Assembly (NCBI RefSeq): GCF_900113765.1
Contig: NZ_FOQO01000010.1
Coordinates: 62,001 to 126,000, forward strand
Direction: 5' to 3'
Length of the DNA stretch: 64,000 nt
From: Parapedobacter indicus
GTDB lineage: Bacteria > Bacteroidota > Bacteroidia > Sphingobacteriales > Sphingobacteriaceae
The notes below the pieces were generated by a model. The model had not been told where the DNA came from. It saw only the letters and a program-made list of their open reading frames with translations, and searched no databases. Made by a program: the position numbers and the translations under genes. Shown here one piece after another: positions 1 through 8,028 of this stretch (its first letter is position 1; the number at the start of each line of letters is the position of its first letter).

Positions 1-1
1 T

Positions 2-343
2 TTTGAGGCAGAAGGTATACCCGTGCGCGAAATCATTGCCACCGGGGGCATTGCAAAAAAATCACCGTATGTGATGCAGGTATTAGCCGACGTGCTGGGA
101 CGGCCCATCAGGACCGTAAAAACCGAACAATCCTGCGCTTTGGGGGCGGCGATGTATGCCGCGGTGGTGGCAGGTGTACATCCCTCCATCGATGCCGCTC
201 AGGAAGCCATGTCTTCCGGATTTGAACACGAATTTCGGCCACGCCCGGATCGTGTGGCTGTATATGCAACGCTCTATCAACGCTATCAAACGCTAGGAAG
301 CCTCCAAGAAAAGGCAACATCCTATAGGCAGCCGCAAAAATAG
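2..343 (+). CDS. araB: Ribulokinase-like FGGY kinase, C-terminal end (partial)
   Basis: The reading frame is already open at the left edge, so only about the last 113 residues are present. The segment reads EIIATGGIAKKSPYVMQ followed by EQSCALGAAMYAAVVAG. This is the C-terminal FGGY-kinase signature in the form typical of L-ribulokinase, where the ATP-binding glycine motif is followed by the QxCALGAA helix. L-ribulokinase phosphorylates L-ribulose in cytoplasmic L-arabinose catabolism. The last codons overlap the left arm of a regulatory element at 319-350 that precedes the next gene. Another FGGY pentulose kinase is possible, because the N-terminal substrate-binding half is outside the window. 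Confidence 0.8.
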   Translation, partial: FEAEGIPVREIIATGGIAKKSPYVMQVLADVLGRPIRTVKTEQSCALGAAMYAAVVAGVHPSIDAAQEAMSSGFEHEFRPRPDRVAVYATLYQRYQTLGSLQEKATSYRQPQK

Positions 344-377
344 TAGAATGAATTATCTTCCCGAGCGATTATATTTG
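319..377 (+). promoter_or_regulatory. Regulatory element copy 1 (319-350) plus -7 box TATATTTG (370-377)
   Basis: The left arm ATCCTATA starts at 319 and the -7 box TATATTTG starts at 370, exactly 51 bases later, as in six other copies in this window. The nine positions that are invariant in the family are all kept, including G334, A337, A338, T341, T344, A345 and A347. The right arm is degraded (TAGAA instead of TATAGAA). The left part lies inside the 3' end of the kinase gene. The -7 box ends only five bases before the ATG at 383, so the transcript would be leaderless or nearly so. Confidence 0.65.
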
Positions 378-382
378 TTTCC

Positions 383-1939
383 ATGAAGAACCTTCCCCTT
401 ATTGATATTGCCGTCATTATTGCGTACCTGCTAGCCATGGTGCTGGTTGGCGTGTGGTTTTCACGGAAAAACAAAAGTGCTGATCAATTTACCAAGGCCT
501 CAGGGATGATTCCCGGATGGGCAGTGGGGATATCGTTGTATGCGACGTTTCTCAGTAGTAACACGTTTCTCGGTGTTCCAGGTAAGGCATTTGGTAGTAA
601 CTGGAATTCCTTGGTCTTTAGTCTGTCAATGCCCTTGGCCGCTTGGGTGGCCGTGAAATATTTTGTACCGTTTTATCGCACAGCAGGTGGGGTGTCTGCA
701 TATACCCATTTGGAACACCGCTTCGGGCCGTGGGCACGTACATATGCAATGGTCTGTTTTCTGTTGACGCAACTTGCGCGCATGGGATCCATTTTTTTTG
801 GAATCGCCCTGAGTCTGCAGGCGCTAACGGGTTACGACATGACGACTATTATGGTAGTAACGGGTATATGCATCGTTGTTTATACGGTACTCGGCGGCAT
901 GGAAGCCGTTATTTGGACTGAGGTCGCTCAGGGAATTTTACTAACTTTTGGTGGTTTATTGATTCTATACCTAATCCTTGCCAACGTAGCGGGCGGTGCA
1001 GCCGCGGTTCTCGATATCGGGATGGCCGACCAGAAATTCAGTTTAGGCAGTTTTGCCCCGGATTTTGTCGGGTCCTCCTTTTGGGTGATATTACTTTATG
1101 GTTTCTTCATCAACCTGAATAACTTCGGAATGGACCAGAATTATGTGCAACGGTATCATACAGCACCTTCAGCCAAGGAAGCTGCAAAATCTGTATGGCT
1201 CTGCGTGAAGCTGTATATTCCCATCTCCCTGTTGTTTTTTGTCATCGGCACGGGCTTATATGCTTATTATGATCAACATCCGGAATTAACCGAAACCATC
1301 CGATTGCAGGCCGCAGCGGAACGTTTGCCCGTAGGTACGTCTTCCGACGAGATACAGCGGTTTGCATCTACCTTGGTGCCTGCGGACTATGGAGATAAGA
1401 TTATGCCTCATTTTATGGTTAATATGATACCTGTGGGGTTGCTTGGGCTTGTTATTTCTGCAATTATGGCCGCGGCTATGAGCACCATCAGTTCCGGTAT
1501 GAATGCTTCCGCTACCGTATTTACCGAGGATATTTATAGGCGATATATACGCCCGGATAGCTCCGGCTCGCAAACGTTACGCGTCTTGTTTGTCGCCACG
1601 GCTGTGTTTGGAGTGTTAGGTATCATTACCGGGATAAGTATGATCGGCGTAAAAAGTATTTTGGATGTTTGGTGGGAACTTTCCGGGATCTTCGCCGGCG
1701 GCATGCTGGGTTTATTCCTATTAGGGATCATCAGTAAACACGCCCGCAACAGCGATGCAATTATTGCCGTGATCGCGGGAGTATTGGCGATCCTGTGGAT
1801 GACGTTTTCGTATCTGATACCCGAGCAATACGATTACCTGAAATACCCCTTGCACGCGAATATGATTATTGTGGTGGGTACGTTGGTGATCTCGCTGGTG
1901 GGAGCAGGACTGGCTAGGGTTCGGCGCTTTAGGGATTAA
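383..1939 (+). CDS. Sodium:solute symporter (SSS family) for a sugar or sugar acid
   Basis: A 518-residue polytopic inner-membrane protein with about 13-14 hydrophobic helices. The SSS family signature VLGGMEAVIWTEVAQG lies near residues 168-183, and the N-terminal helix is followed by the usual ASGMIPGWAVGISLYATFLSS stretch, split here by family-typical small residues. Members couple Na+ influx to uptake of sugars, sugar acids or amino acids. The first ATG is needed because the next in-frame ATG falls inside the first helix. It follows the ribulokinase by 39 bases but has its own promoter with regulatory-element copy 1, so it belongs to the regulon that also controls the Sus loci. Substrate unknown: arabinose is suggested by the neighbour, a glycan product by the regulon. 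Confidence 0.85.
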   Translation: MKNLPLIDIAVIIAYLLAMVLVGVWFSRKNKSADQFTKASGMIPGWAVGISLYATFLSSNTFLGVPGKAFGSNWNSLVFSLSMPLAAWVAVKYFVPFYRTAGGVSAYTHLEHRFGPWARTYAMVCFLLTQLARMGSIFFGIALSLQALTGYDMTTIMVVTGICIVVYTVLGGMEAVIWTEVAQGILLTFGGLLILYLILANVAGGAAAVLDIGMADQKFSLGSFAPDFVGSSFWVILLYGFFINLNNFGMDQNYVQRYHTAPSAKEAAKSVWLCVKLYIPISLLFFVIGTGLYAYYDQHPELTETIRLQAAAERLPVGTSSDEIQRFASTLVPADYGDKIMPHFMVNMIPVGLLGLVISAIMAAAMSTISSGMNASATVFTEDIYRRYIRPDSSGSQTLRVLFVATAVFGVLGIITGISMIGVKSILDVWWELSGIFAGGMLGLFLLGIISKHARNSDAIIAVIAGVLAILWMTFSYLIPEQYDYLKYPLHANMIIVVGTLVISLVGAGLARVRRFRD

Positions 1940-1987
1940 TCTTCCATTCTTGCTTCGATGTCCATTCGTTGGTATGAAGTAGAACGT

Positions 1988-2857
1988 TTATTTTTTCTTT
2001 TTCGCCATTTTTTCTTTAAATCGTTGGATGTCTTTCAGGATGTTGTTAGTGTTGTTGCCGAACTCAGCAATGTAGCTGGTCGAGATAGCAAAACCCGCTT
2101 TTTTTCCCAGGACAGCCATCTCGTCTGTCACGTGGAATGCTTCCAGTATGATGGTGGGATAAAATGCTTTGTCCGTTATCTGTACCCGTCGCCCCGCCCA
2201 GTTGGCAGAGAGGTAGCGTAAAGAAAATGTAACGATAACAATGGCACCTTTGGGCAATCGCCGGCTGCTTGACCAATTAATTTCCGCTTGTTGGTCGATG
2301 TTTTTGAAATCGAACACCTCTTTGTCAATGATCCGGGCGTATTCCTCAAGGAAGTGAAAAGCAGTGATGGCGATCAGAAAGCTGGGATGGTACCGCACGT
2401 AACCCGGTGGATAGTGGATGTCCTTCATTACATTGAAAGAGGGGAGGCTAAATTCGAATCGGCCATTGGGACCTACACTGAAACTTGGCCGCACCGCAAC
2501 CAGCTTTTCGAATGGTGCAGCCGTGTTAAACGAAAAGCCTTTCAATGGGTCCAGATTGACGTCGTGTAGATTCCGGTCGCCGATATCCCTTTCCGAGGCA
2601 CGGATGCAGGCTGCCACAGCAGCTGTTAACCTGGCCGCCATTTTGCCGTCAGCTTCCTCATATAAGCCGCTGAAGAAATTACGGAATACTTTTGCCTGTG
2701 CACTAGCCAATCCGAATTCCAGGGCGTTCAGCTTAGTGGCATAGGTTTGCTTTACACGGGCCGGGGCGATTTGCAAAACCTGTTTATCGCCCAATTCCCG
2801 ATAGACGATGTTATTGATTTTACCTCGGATTTTTCCGTTTTTGTCTTGTGTTGCCAT
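1988..2857 (-). CDS. Uncharacterised orphan protein
   Basis: This is the only convincing minus-strand gene, 289 residues and convergent with the symporter. I do not recognise a catalytic domain, signal peptide or membrane helix. It opens with a short GKIRGKINNIVYRE stretch, continues with a basic KQTYATKLNALEFGLASAQ segment, has a beta-rich middle (residues about 95-230) and ends in a lysine-rich tail (FKEKMAKKKK). The opening resembles in layout the small Bacteroidota proteins grouped as DUF6266, which occur as scattered orphan genes, but I am not sure of that match. About 190 bases upstream of its start lies an 11-bp tandem repeat. Nothing links it functionally to the carbohydrate genes. 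Confidence 0.7.
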   Translation of the reverse strand: MATQDKNGKIRGKINNIVYRELGDKQVLQIAPARVKQTYATKLNALEFGLASAQAKVFRNFFSGLYEEADGKMAARLTAAVAACIRASERDIGDRNLHDVNLDPLKGFSFNTAAPFEKLVAVRPSFSVGPNGRFEFSLPSFNVMKDIHYPPGYVRYHPSFLIAITAFHFLEEYARIIDKEVFDFKNIDQQAEINWSSSRRLPKGAIVIVTFSLRYLSANWAGRRVQITDKAFYPTIILEAFHVTDEMAVLGKKAGFAISTSYIAEFGNNTNNILKDIQRFKEKMAKKKK

Positions 2858-3047
2858 AACGTAGATTTTGTTTTTTTGTTTGAAATTCGTAGTTTAGCTA
2901 GCTCGTTTAGCCTGATCGTCTTATTTTTTCGCTTCGCTCCCTACCGTATTCGTAATCGGACTATATCTGGTCAGTACCTTCTTCGTCATGAATTAAAAGA
3001 GAAGCTGTGGTGTATCCGTGATGAGTCCAGGTATTTGCAGTAAAAAG

Positions 3048-3091
3048 TCGGACTCACCTCGGACTCATGTCGGACTCACCTTGGATTCACT
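3048..3091. repeat. Four tandem copies of an 11-bp repeat (TCGGACTCACC)
   Basis: Copies are TCGGACTCACC (3048), TCGGACTCATG (3059), TCGGACTCACC (3070) and TTGGATTCACT (3081). The first and third are identical, the second differs at two positions and the fourth at three. The period is one helical turn. It lies upstream of the orphan gene and outside the glycosyltransferase promoter. Confidence 0.85.
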
Positions 3092-3200
3092 CCGAAGAAA
3101 GTAGCAAGAAAGTACCTGCATGGTATATAGCTAAACATGAATAATATCACTGCTGATTTTTAGTTGTTCTTTAGTTGGTCGATCAAATATAGCCAGCCGA

Positions 3201-3232
3201 TTTGAGAAAAGCAAATATCATTGATAACTTTA
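3201..3232 (+). promoter_or_regulatory. Bacteroidota promoter: TTTG (3201) N20 TAACTTTA (3225)
   Basis: TTTG at 3201-3204 is followed after 20 bases by TAACTTTA at 3225-3232. This fits the Bacteroidota housekeeping pattern TTTG N19-21 TAnnTTTG with one mismatch in the last base. It sits 37 bases before the ATG of the glycosyltransferase. It does not carry the regulatory element found elsewhere in the window. Confidence 0.6.
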
Positions 3233-3269
3233 TCCCCGATTGCATGATCCATAGTCATTCAGATCGTCG

Positions 3270-4916
3270 ATGTTAAATAAACGTGTTTTTTTGCTTCTAT
3301 GTGTCATCGGTATCGCCGTGAATGGAATCGGTCTTTTTACCGGCGTAATGATGATTGATGGCGCACTTTATGCGCTTATCGCAAAAAACATGGTATTAAA
3401 TGCTAATTTTGAGTTTCTCACCCTTCATGGTTTTGATTGGCTGGATAAACCGCATTTCCCTTTTTGGTGTACGGCTTTAAGCTATCGGGTGTTTGGTATC
3501 ACGGATTTTGCCTACAAGCTACCCGCATTTATTTTTTGGCTTATCGGGTTATGGTATACCTATCTGCTCGCCCGCAGGTTGCATGGCAGGAACGTGGCGC
3601 GCATAGCTGTGCTGATTTACCTCAGTGCCTTACATTTGCTATTATGCAATTCAGCCGTGAATGCCGAGCCGTACCTGACGGGAATGATCGTTGCCGCAAT
3701 CTATCATTTTTACCGTACCTACCGTGGCAACGCATTCAGCCAGCTCCTGATGGGCACATTGTGGACAGCTATGGCGGTGATGACCAAAGGGATTTTTGTG
3801 TTGATTATTATCGGCAGTGGTTTCATGGTTCTGTGGCTCGTCCGGAAAGAATGGCGGCAGTTCCTCAACTATCGATGGTACCTGGCCGTGGCGCTGCTGT
3901 TGGTCTTTATCCTGCCGGAACTGTATTGCCTATACTATCAGTTTGATGTCAGGCCAATGGCAGAAGTATTCGGACGGACTCACGTGTCCGGTATCCGTTT
4001 CTTTTTTTGGGACAGTCAGTTCGGCCGCTTCTTTAATTCGGGGCCCATAACGGGCCACGGCGACCCTTTTTTTTACCTGCATACCCTGCTATGGGCGTTT
4101 CTGCCAGGGTCGCTGTTAGTGCCCTTTGCCGTCTATTTTTCCGTTGCCAAAAGAAAGCCGGCAATCGGGCATCCATTGTTGTGGGGCAGTATACTGATTA
4201 CCCTTTTGCTGTTTTCCGCATCGCAATTCCAGCTGCCGCACTACCTCAACGCACTCTTTCCACTGATGAGTATCTGGGTGGCCCAGCTCCTGGCTGGTAT
4301 GGACCGATTGGCGCTGAACGGTGTCATACACCGCGTACAATGGTATTCGGGCTTGTTAATCGTGATCCTGCTATGCACGTTGGTCTTCCTGTTCCACGAT
4401 GACAACTGGTGGATGTTTGCGATCGGTATTGCAGGGGTGGGAGGAGCGACGTTGGTTTATGGGCGTCGGATTTCAGCAAATCATACACTTTTTGTAAGCT
4501 ATGCGGTGGGCCTGTTAATTGGAATCTTTTATGGGGCATACCTGTATCCGGGACTGTTAAGCTACCAAAGCGGTGATCAGATGGGGCGTTTCATCAATGC
4601 TAATCTTACAGGCGAAAGTCATCCGGACCGTATCTATGTGCTCGACCAAGAAATAGAAAATTTTACGCTCGGTTTCCGGTGTGAAATGCCATTACGAGCC
4701 ATTCGCTCCGGTGAGCAATGGGAAACCCTAAACGACGGCAGCCTGCTTGCCGTAAGCACGGAGCGGCTGAACGAAATACCGCGTGACTACGAGGTGGAGC
4801 CGGTAGCTTCTTTTGTGGGTTACCGTGTCAGCCGCTTGACACCAGAATTCTTTTATTACCGAACCCGCGATGCGCAACTCAGTAAATTCCAGTTAGTGCG
4901 GCTAAAAAAGCGCTAA
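3270..4916 (+). CDS. GT39/ArnT-like membrane glycosyltransferase
   Basis: A 548-residue polytopic protein of the GT-C superfamily, which transfers sugars from polyprenyl-phosphate donors to acceptors on the periplasmic face. The first helix (residues about 6-25) is followed by an acidic loop (MMIDGALYALIAKNM) and by FDWLDKPHFPFW, which matches the Asp/Glu and K-P-P/H-x-x-x-W loop of ArnT/PMT enzymes. About ten further hydrophobic helices follow to residue 420. The last 130 residues form a soluble periplasmic domain, as in ArnT. Typical length for the family is 500-570. It has its own constitutive-type promoter and stands between two regulated blocks, so I infer a role in cell-envelope glycan modification rather than in catabolism. 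Confidence 0.75.
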   Translation: MLNKRVFLLLCVIGIAVNGIGLFTGVMMIDGALYALIAKNMVLNANFEFLTLHGFDWLDKPHFPFWCTALSYRVFGITDFAYKLPAFIFWLIGLWYTYLLARRLHGRNVARIAVLIYLSALHLLLCNSAVNAEPYLTGMIVAAIYHFYRTYRGNAFSQLLMGTLWTAMAVMTKGIFVLIIIGSGFMVLWLVRKEWRQFLNYRWYLAVALLLVFILPELYCLYYQFDVRPMAEVFGRTHVSGIRFFFWDSQFGRFFNSGPITGHGDPFFYLHTLLWAFLPGSLLVPFAVYFSVAKRKPAIGHPLLWGSILITLLLFSASQFQLPHYLNALFPLMSIWVAQLLAGMDRLALNGVIHRVQWYSGLLIVILLCTLVFLFHDDNWWMFAIGIAGVGGATLVYGRRISANHTLFVSYAVGLLIGIFYGAYLYPGLLSYQSGDQMGRFINANLTGESHPDRIYVLDQEIENFTLGFRCEMPLRAIRSGEQWETLNDGSLLAVSTERLNEIPRDYEVEPVASFVGYRVSRLTPEFFYYRTRDAQLSKFQLVRLKKR

Positions 4917-4917
4917 C

Positions 4918-4976
4918 ATCCTATAATACCCAGCCAATTTGCTATAGAAGCGGAATGGTTTAATAAGATATCTTTG
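4918..4976 (+). promoter_or_regulatory. Regulatory element copy 2 (4918-4949) plus -7 box TATCTTTG (4969-4976)
   Basis: One of the best copies: left arm ATCCTATAATA, centre AGCCAATTT, right arm TATAGAA, then exactly 19 bases to TATCTTTG. The predicted transcript starts a few bases after 4976, leaving a leader of about 35 bases before the ATG at 5017. The element begins one base after the stop codon of the glycosyltransferase. Confidence 0.85.
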
Positions 4977-5016
4977 GGTGTATCAATTATAAGTTAAACA
5001 GTTACCTTTATAGCAA

Positions 5017-6363
5017 ATGAGCGAGAAAAGCCGAGAATATATTCCCCTATTCAACGATCAAAAAATAGTTGCGTATTGTTTTATTATAGTAAGTTGTCTT
5101 TTTTCGGCAGTTAGCACCGGTTTTTCGCAAGTCGCTGGTCCGGAACGGACGGATTCCGTGCCAAGGCGTATCATCTTAAATGTAACCGAAGATTTAACTT
5201 CTTCGGTAGCAATTAATTGGCAAACGGCCGATCAGGTTAAGGAAAGCTTTGCAGAAATCGCAATCGCCGATGCGGATCCCCGGTTTGTGGATAAGGCGAT
5301 CCGGAAAAAGGCAGAAACCGAATTTGTGAGTTTGGGAGATACCGTTTCTTCCAATTATCATTCACTGACATTTGATGGCCTCATTCCCAATACAAAATAT
5401 GCGTATCGCGTCGGTCAGGGGAAACATTGGAGTGAATGGTTTCATTTTGTGACGGCCAGTGATAAGCAGACGGATACGTTTCAGTTTATTTATTTCGGAG
5501 ATGTGCAGGTAAATATCCGGTCGCTTTGGTCGCGGGTTATACGAGAAGCGTTTGCTAAAGCGCCGAATGCCAGGCTGCAGCTTTACGCCGGTGATATCAT
5601 CAACCGCGCAAATCGGGATGAAGAATGGGAAGACTGGTTTGAAGCAGGAGGATTTATACACAGTATGATACCCGGCCTTCCTTCGCCTGGCAATCACGAC
5701 CACTTTAACCTGCCGAACGGGGAAAGGGCGGCATCGGTCTTTTGGAGGCCGCAGTTTAACTTGCCGTTAAATGGTCCCAAAGGATTGGAGGAAACGTGTT
5801 ATTTTGTCGATGTGCAGGGCGTGAGATTTATATCCCTTAATTCGGACCAGGCGGAAGAATCGGATCGGTATCTGGAGGCCCAACGCGTGTGGTTAGATGG
5901 TATTCTAAAGAACAACCCAAACACCTGGACGGTTGTGACCTTTCATCATCCCATCTATTCGCCGAAGGGAACACGGGATAATAAGCGGATGCGTGAGACG
6001 TTTAAGCCGCTGTTCGATCGATATGGTGTGGATCTTGTGCTGCAGGGCCATGACCATACCTATGCACGGGGCATGAGTAAAATTCCGATGGATGGCAAGG
6101 GGAAATCCTCCGGAACGATGTATGTGGTTTCGGTAAGCGGCCCCAAGATGACCGGCAGCCATGTGGAGAAAAAATCTTGGATGGATCGGTCTGCCATCTA
6201 TACACAATTATTTCAAGTCGTCGATGTGTCTCCCCAGAAGCTTTCGTTTAAGGCATATACGGCTACCGGAGAGCTTTATGATGCATTCGATTTGATAAAA
6301 CAGGAAGGAACGATTAACAAATTGGTTGACCGGGTGCCGAGCGGAGTACCGGAACGTCAATAA
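5017..6363 (+). CDS. Purple-acid-phosphatase-like metallophosphoesterase
   Basis: A 448-residue exported phosphoesterase. A hydrophobic segment (residues about 19-38) acts as signal peptide or anchor. A fibronectin-like purple-acid-phosphatase N-terminal domain follows (about 48-150, with SSVAINWQT and NTKYAYRVG). The calcineurin-like metallophosphoesterase domain shows all metal motifs in order: FGDVQ, AGDIIN, PGNHDHF, TFHHPIY and LQGHDHTYARG. It should release phosphate from sugar phosphates, nucleotides or phosphodiesters in the periplasm. It is first in an operon driven by regulatory-element copy 2 and lies 15 bases before a second, unrelated phosphatase. The ATG at 5017 fits the promoter position. 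Its exact substrate is unknown. Confidence 0.85.
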   Translation: MSEKSREYIPLFNDQKIVAYCFIIVSCLFSAVSTGFSQVAGPERTDSVPRRIILNVTEDLTSSVAINWQTADQVKESFAEIAIADADPRFVDKAIRKKAETEFVSLGDTVSSNYHSLTFDGLIPNTKYAYRVGQGKHWSEWFHFVTASDKQTDTFQFIYFGDVQVNIRSLWSRVIREAFAKAPNARLQLYAGDIINRANRDEEWEDWFEAGGFIHSMIPGLPSPGNHDHFNLPNGERAASVFWRPQFNLPLNGPKGLEETCYFVDVQGVRFISLNSDQAEESDRYLEAQRVWLDGILKNNPNTWTVVTFHHPIYSPKGTRDNKRMRETFKPLFDRYGVDLVLQGHDHTYARGMSKIPMDGKGKSSGTMYVVSVSGPKMTGSHVEKKSWMDRSAIYTQLFQVVDVSPQKLSFKAYTATGELYDAFDLIKQEGTINKLVDRVPSGVPERQ

Positions 6364-6378
6364 GTAACACCTATCAGG

Positions 6379-8013
6379 ATGAAGAAAAGTATAAGTATTT
6401 TAATTGGAGCTTTATGGATTGGAGCGATCGGTGCCACTGCCAAAACAACGGTACCGCGACCGAAAATTGTAATATGCATGGTCGTGGACCAAATGCGTTG
6501 GGACTACCTATATCGCTTCCACGATCGTTACGGTGAGGGTGGTTTCAAGCGATTGTTGAAAGATGGGTTCAGTTGCGATCAGACGCTGATCAGCTATGCG
6601 CCTACCATCACCGGTTGCGGACACGCATCCATCTTTACGGGCGCTACGCCCGCAGTTCATGGTATCGTTGGCAACGATTGGCCCGATTTTGAAAAAGGAT
6701 ATTCGGTCAATTGCGTCGGAGACGAAAATGTGTCACCCGTGGGTACCGATTCAAAAAGCGGCAAGGCGTCCCCACGTAACCTGTTGACGACGACGGTTGG
6801 CGACGAACTGAAGATCGCTACCAATTTCAGAAGCAAGGTAATCGGTATATCGATCAAAGACCGAGCCGCTATTCTCCCGGCGGGCCATACCGCCGATGCA
6901 GCATTCTGGTTTGATAAATCCAACAACAGTTTTATCACCAGTACGTATTATATGAACGAACTGCCGGAGTGGGTAACTTCGTTTAACAGCCGGGGAGTTC
7001 CGCAGAAATACCTCAGTCAAGGGTGGGAAACGCTATACCCGATTGATTCATATACCCAAAGCACGCCAGACGACATGCCCTACGAATCCAGATTTGCCAA
7101 TGAGCGGCGTCCGGTATTCCCGCACAAGCTGGTCGATACCGTTACCGGTTTTGACGTAGGAATCAGCAACACACCATTCGGAAACAGTTTGTTGCTTGCA
7201 TTTGCCAAGGAAGCCATTGAAGCCTGCCAACTCGGTACAGGATCGGACACCGATCTATTGACCGTCAGCCTCTCATCGCCCGATGCCATTGGGCATCGCT
7301 TCGGCCCTAACTCAATTGAAATAGAAGATAATTACCTTCGTCTCGATCGGGATTTGGCCGACTTTTTTTCCTATTTAGACAACGCTTTTGGCAAAGATCA
7401 ATACCTGTTTTTTATCACTGCCGACCACGGTGCTTCACAATCGCCCGGATATTTGGCAGCAAATAAACTCCCCTTTGGTTTTATGAATGAAAAGTACTTG
7501 CTTGACTCCATTCAAACCGTTATCCGTGCTGAATATGGGCTTGACTCGGCGATTATCGCAGCTACGAATCAACAGGTTTATTTGAATAATAAGGCGATCT
7601 CCAGACAGGGGCTTTCAAAAGCTGCAATCGCCGATCGGATTACCGAGCTGCTGATGGAAAGTCCGGGGATCACCGATGCTTTTGTAACCAAAAAATTAGG
7701 TAGTGCCACCTTGGCAGAGCCGATAAAAAGCATGATGATCAATGGCTTTCACTTGAAAAGAGGGGGAGACATCGTTTTTAGTGTGCAATCCGGTTGGAAA
7801 TGGGGGTCAATATCCGGCGCCTCCCATAGTCACTGGAATGCGTACGATGCACATATTCCGTTGGTTTGGATGGGCTGGGGGGTGCAGCCTGGGAAAACGA
7901 ACCGGTTGGTTCACAATACAGATATCGCTTCTACCCTCGCTTCGCTGCTTCATATACAGATGCCCAGCGGTAACATCGGCAGCGTTATTTACGAGTTGAC
8001 AGACCTGGAATAG
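6379..8013 (+). CDS. PafA-like alkaline phosphatase (exported phosphomonoesterase)
   Basis: A 544-residue alkaline-phosphatase-superfamily enzyme with an N-terminal signal peptide (residues 1-21). Visible PafA-type features are the first metal Asp in MVVDQMRWD, the threonine nucleophile region YAPTITGCGHASIFTG (about 73-88), the VGNDW asparagine, the SIKDRAAILPAGH segment with the Lys/Arg phosphate clamp, the SSPDAIGHRFGP Asp/His pair, TADHGAS and the C-terminal SHSHWNAYD histidine. PafA is the known broad-specificity, calcium-independent phosphate-releasing enzyme of Bacteroidota. Here it is not under a visible phosphate-starvation signal but in an operon with a metallophosphoesterase and the Sus genes, so I infer that it dephosphorylates glycan fragments. 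Confidence 0.85.
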   Translation: MKKSISILIGALWIGAIGATAKTTVPRPKIVICMVVDQMRWDYLYRFHDRYGEGGFKRLLKDGFSCDQTLISYAPTITGCGHASIFTGATPAVHGIVGNDWPDFEKGYSVNCVGDENVSPVGTDSKSGKASPRNLLTTTVGDELKIATNFRSKVIGISIKDRAAILPAGHTADAAFWFDKSNNSFITSTYYMNELPEWVTSFNSRGVPQKYLSQGWETLYPIDSYTQSTPDDMPYESRFANERRPVFPHKLVDTVTGFDVGISNTPFGNSLLLAFAKEAIEACQLGTGSDTDLLTVSLSSPDAIGHRFGPNSIEIEDNYLRLDRDLADFFSYLDNAFGKDQYLFFITADHGASQSPGYLAANKLPFGFMNEKYLLDSIQTVIRAEYGLDSAIIAATNQQVYLNNKAISRQGLSKAAIADRITELLMESPGITDAFVTKKLGSATLAEPIKSMMINGFHLKRGGDIVFSVQSGWKWGSISGASHSHWNAYDAHIPLVWMGWGVQPGKTNRLVHNTDIASTLASLLHIQMPSGNIGSVIYELTDLE

Positions 8014-8028
8014 AAACGAATCCAAAAC

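Larger units (their letters stand above)
2858..3269. other. 412-bp intergenic region between divergent genes
   Basis: The region separates the minus-strand orphan gene from the plus-strand glycosyltransferase. It holds an 11-bp tandem repeat (3048-3091) and a clear promoter for the plus-strand gene (3201-3232). I found no convincing promoter for the orphan gene and no extra coding sequence. The open frame over 2747-3043 is antisense to the orphan gene in its first half and has no family signal. Confidence 0.6.

Noticed and set aside
2747..3043. Plus-strand frame of about 98 codons in the orphan-gene upstream region
   Set aside because: The first third is antisense to the orphan gene and the rest shows no domain or signal. 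Chance frame.
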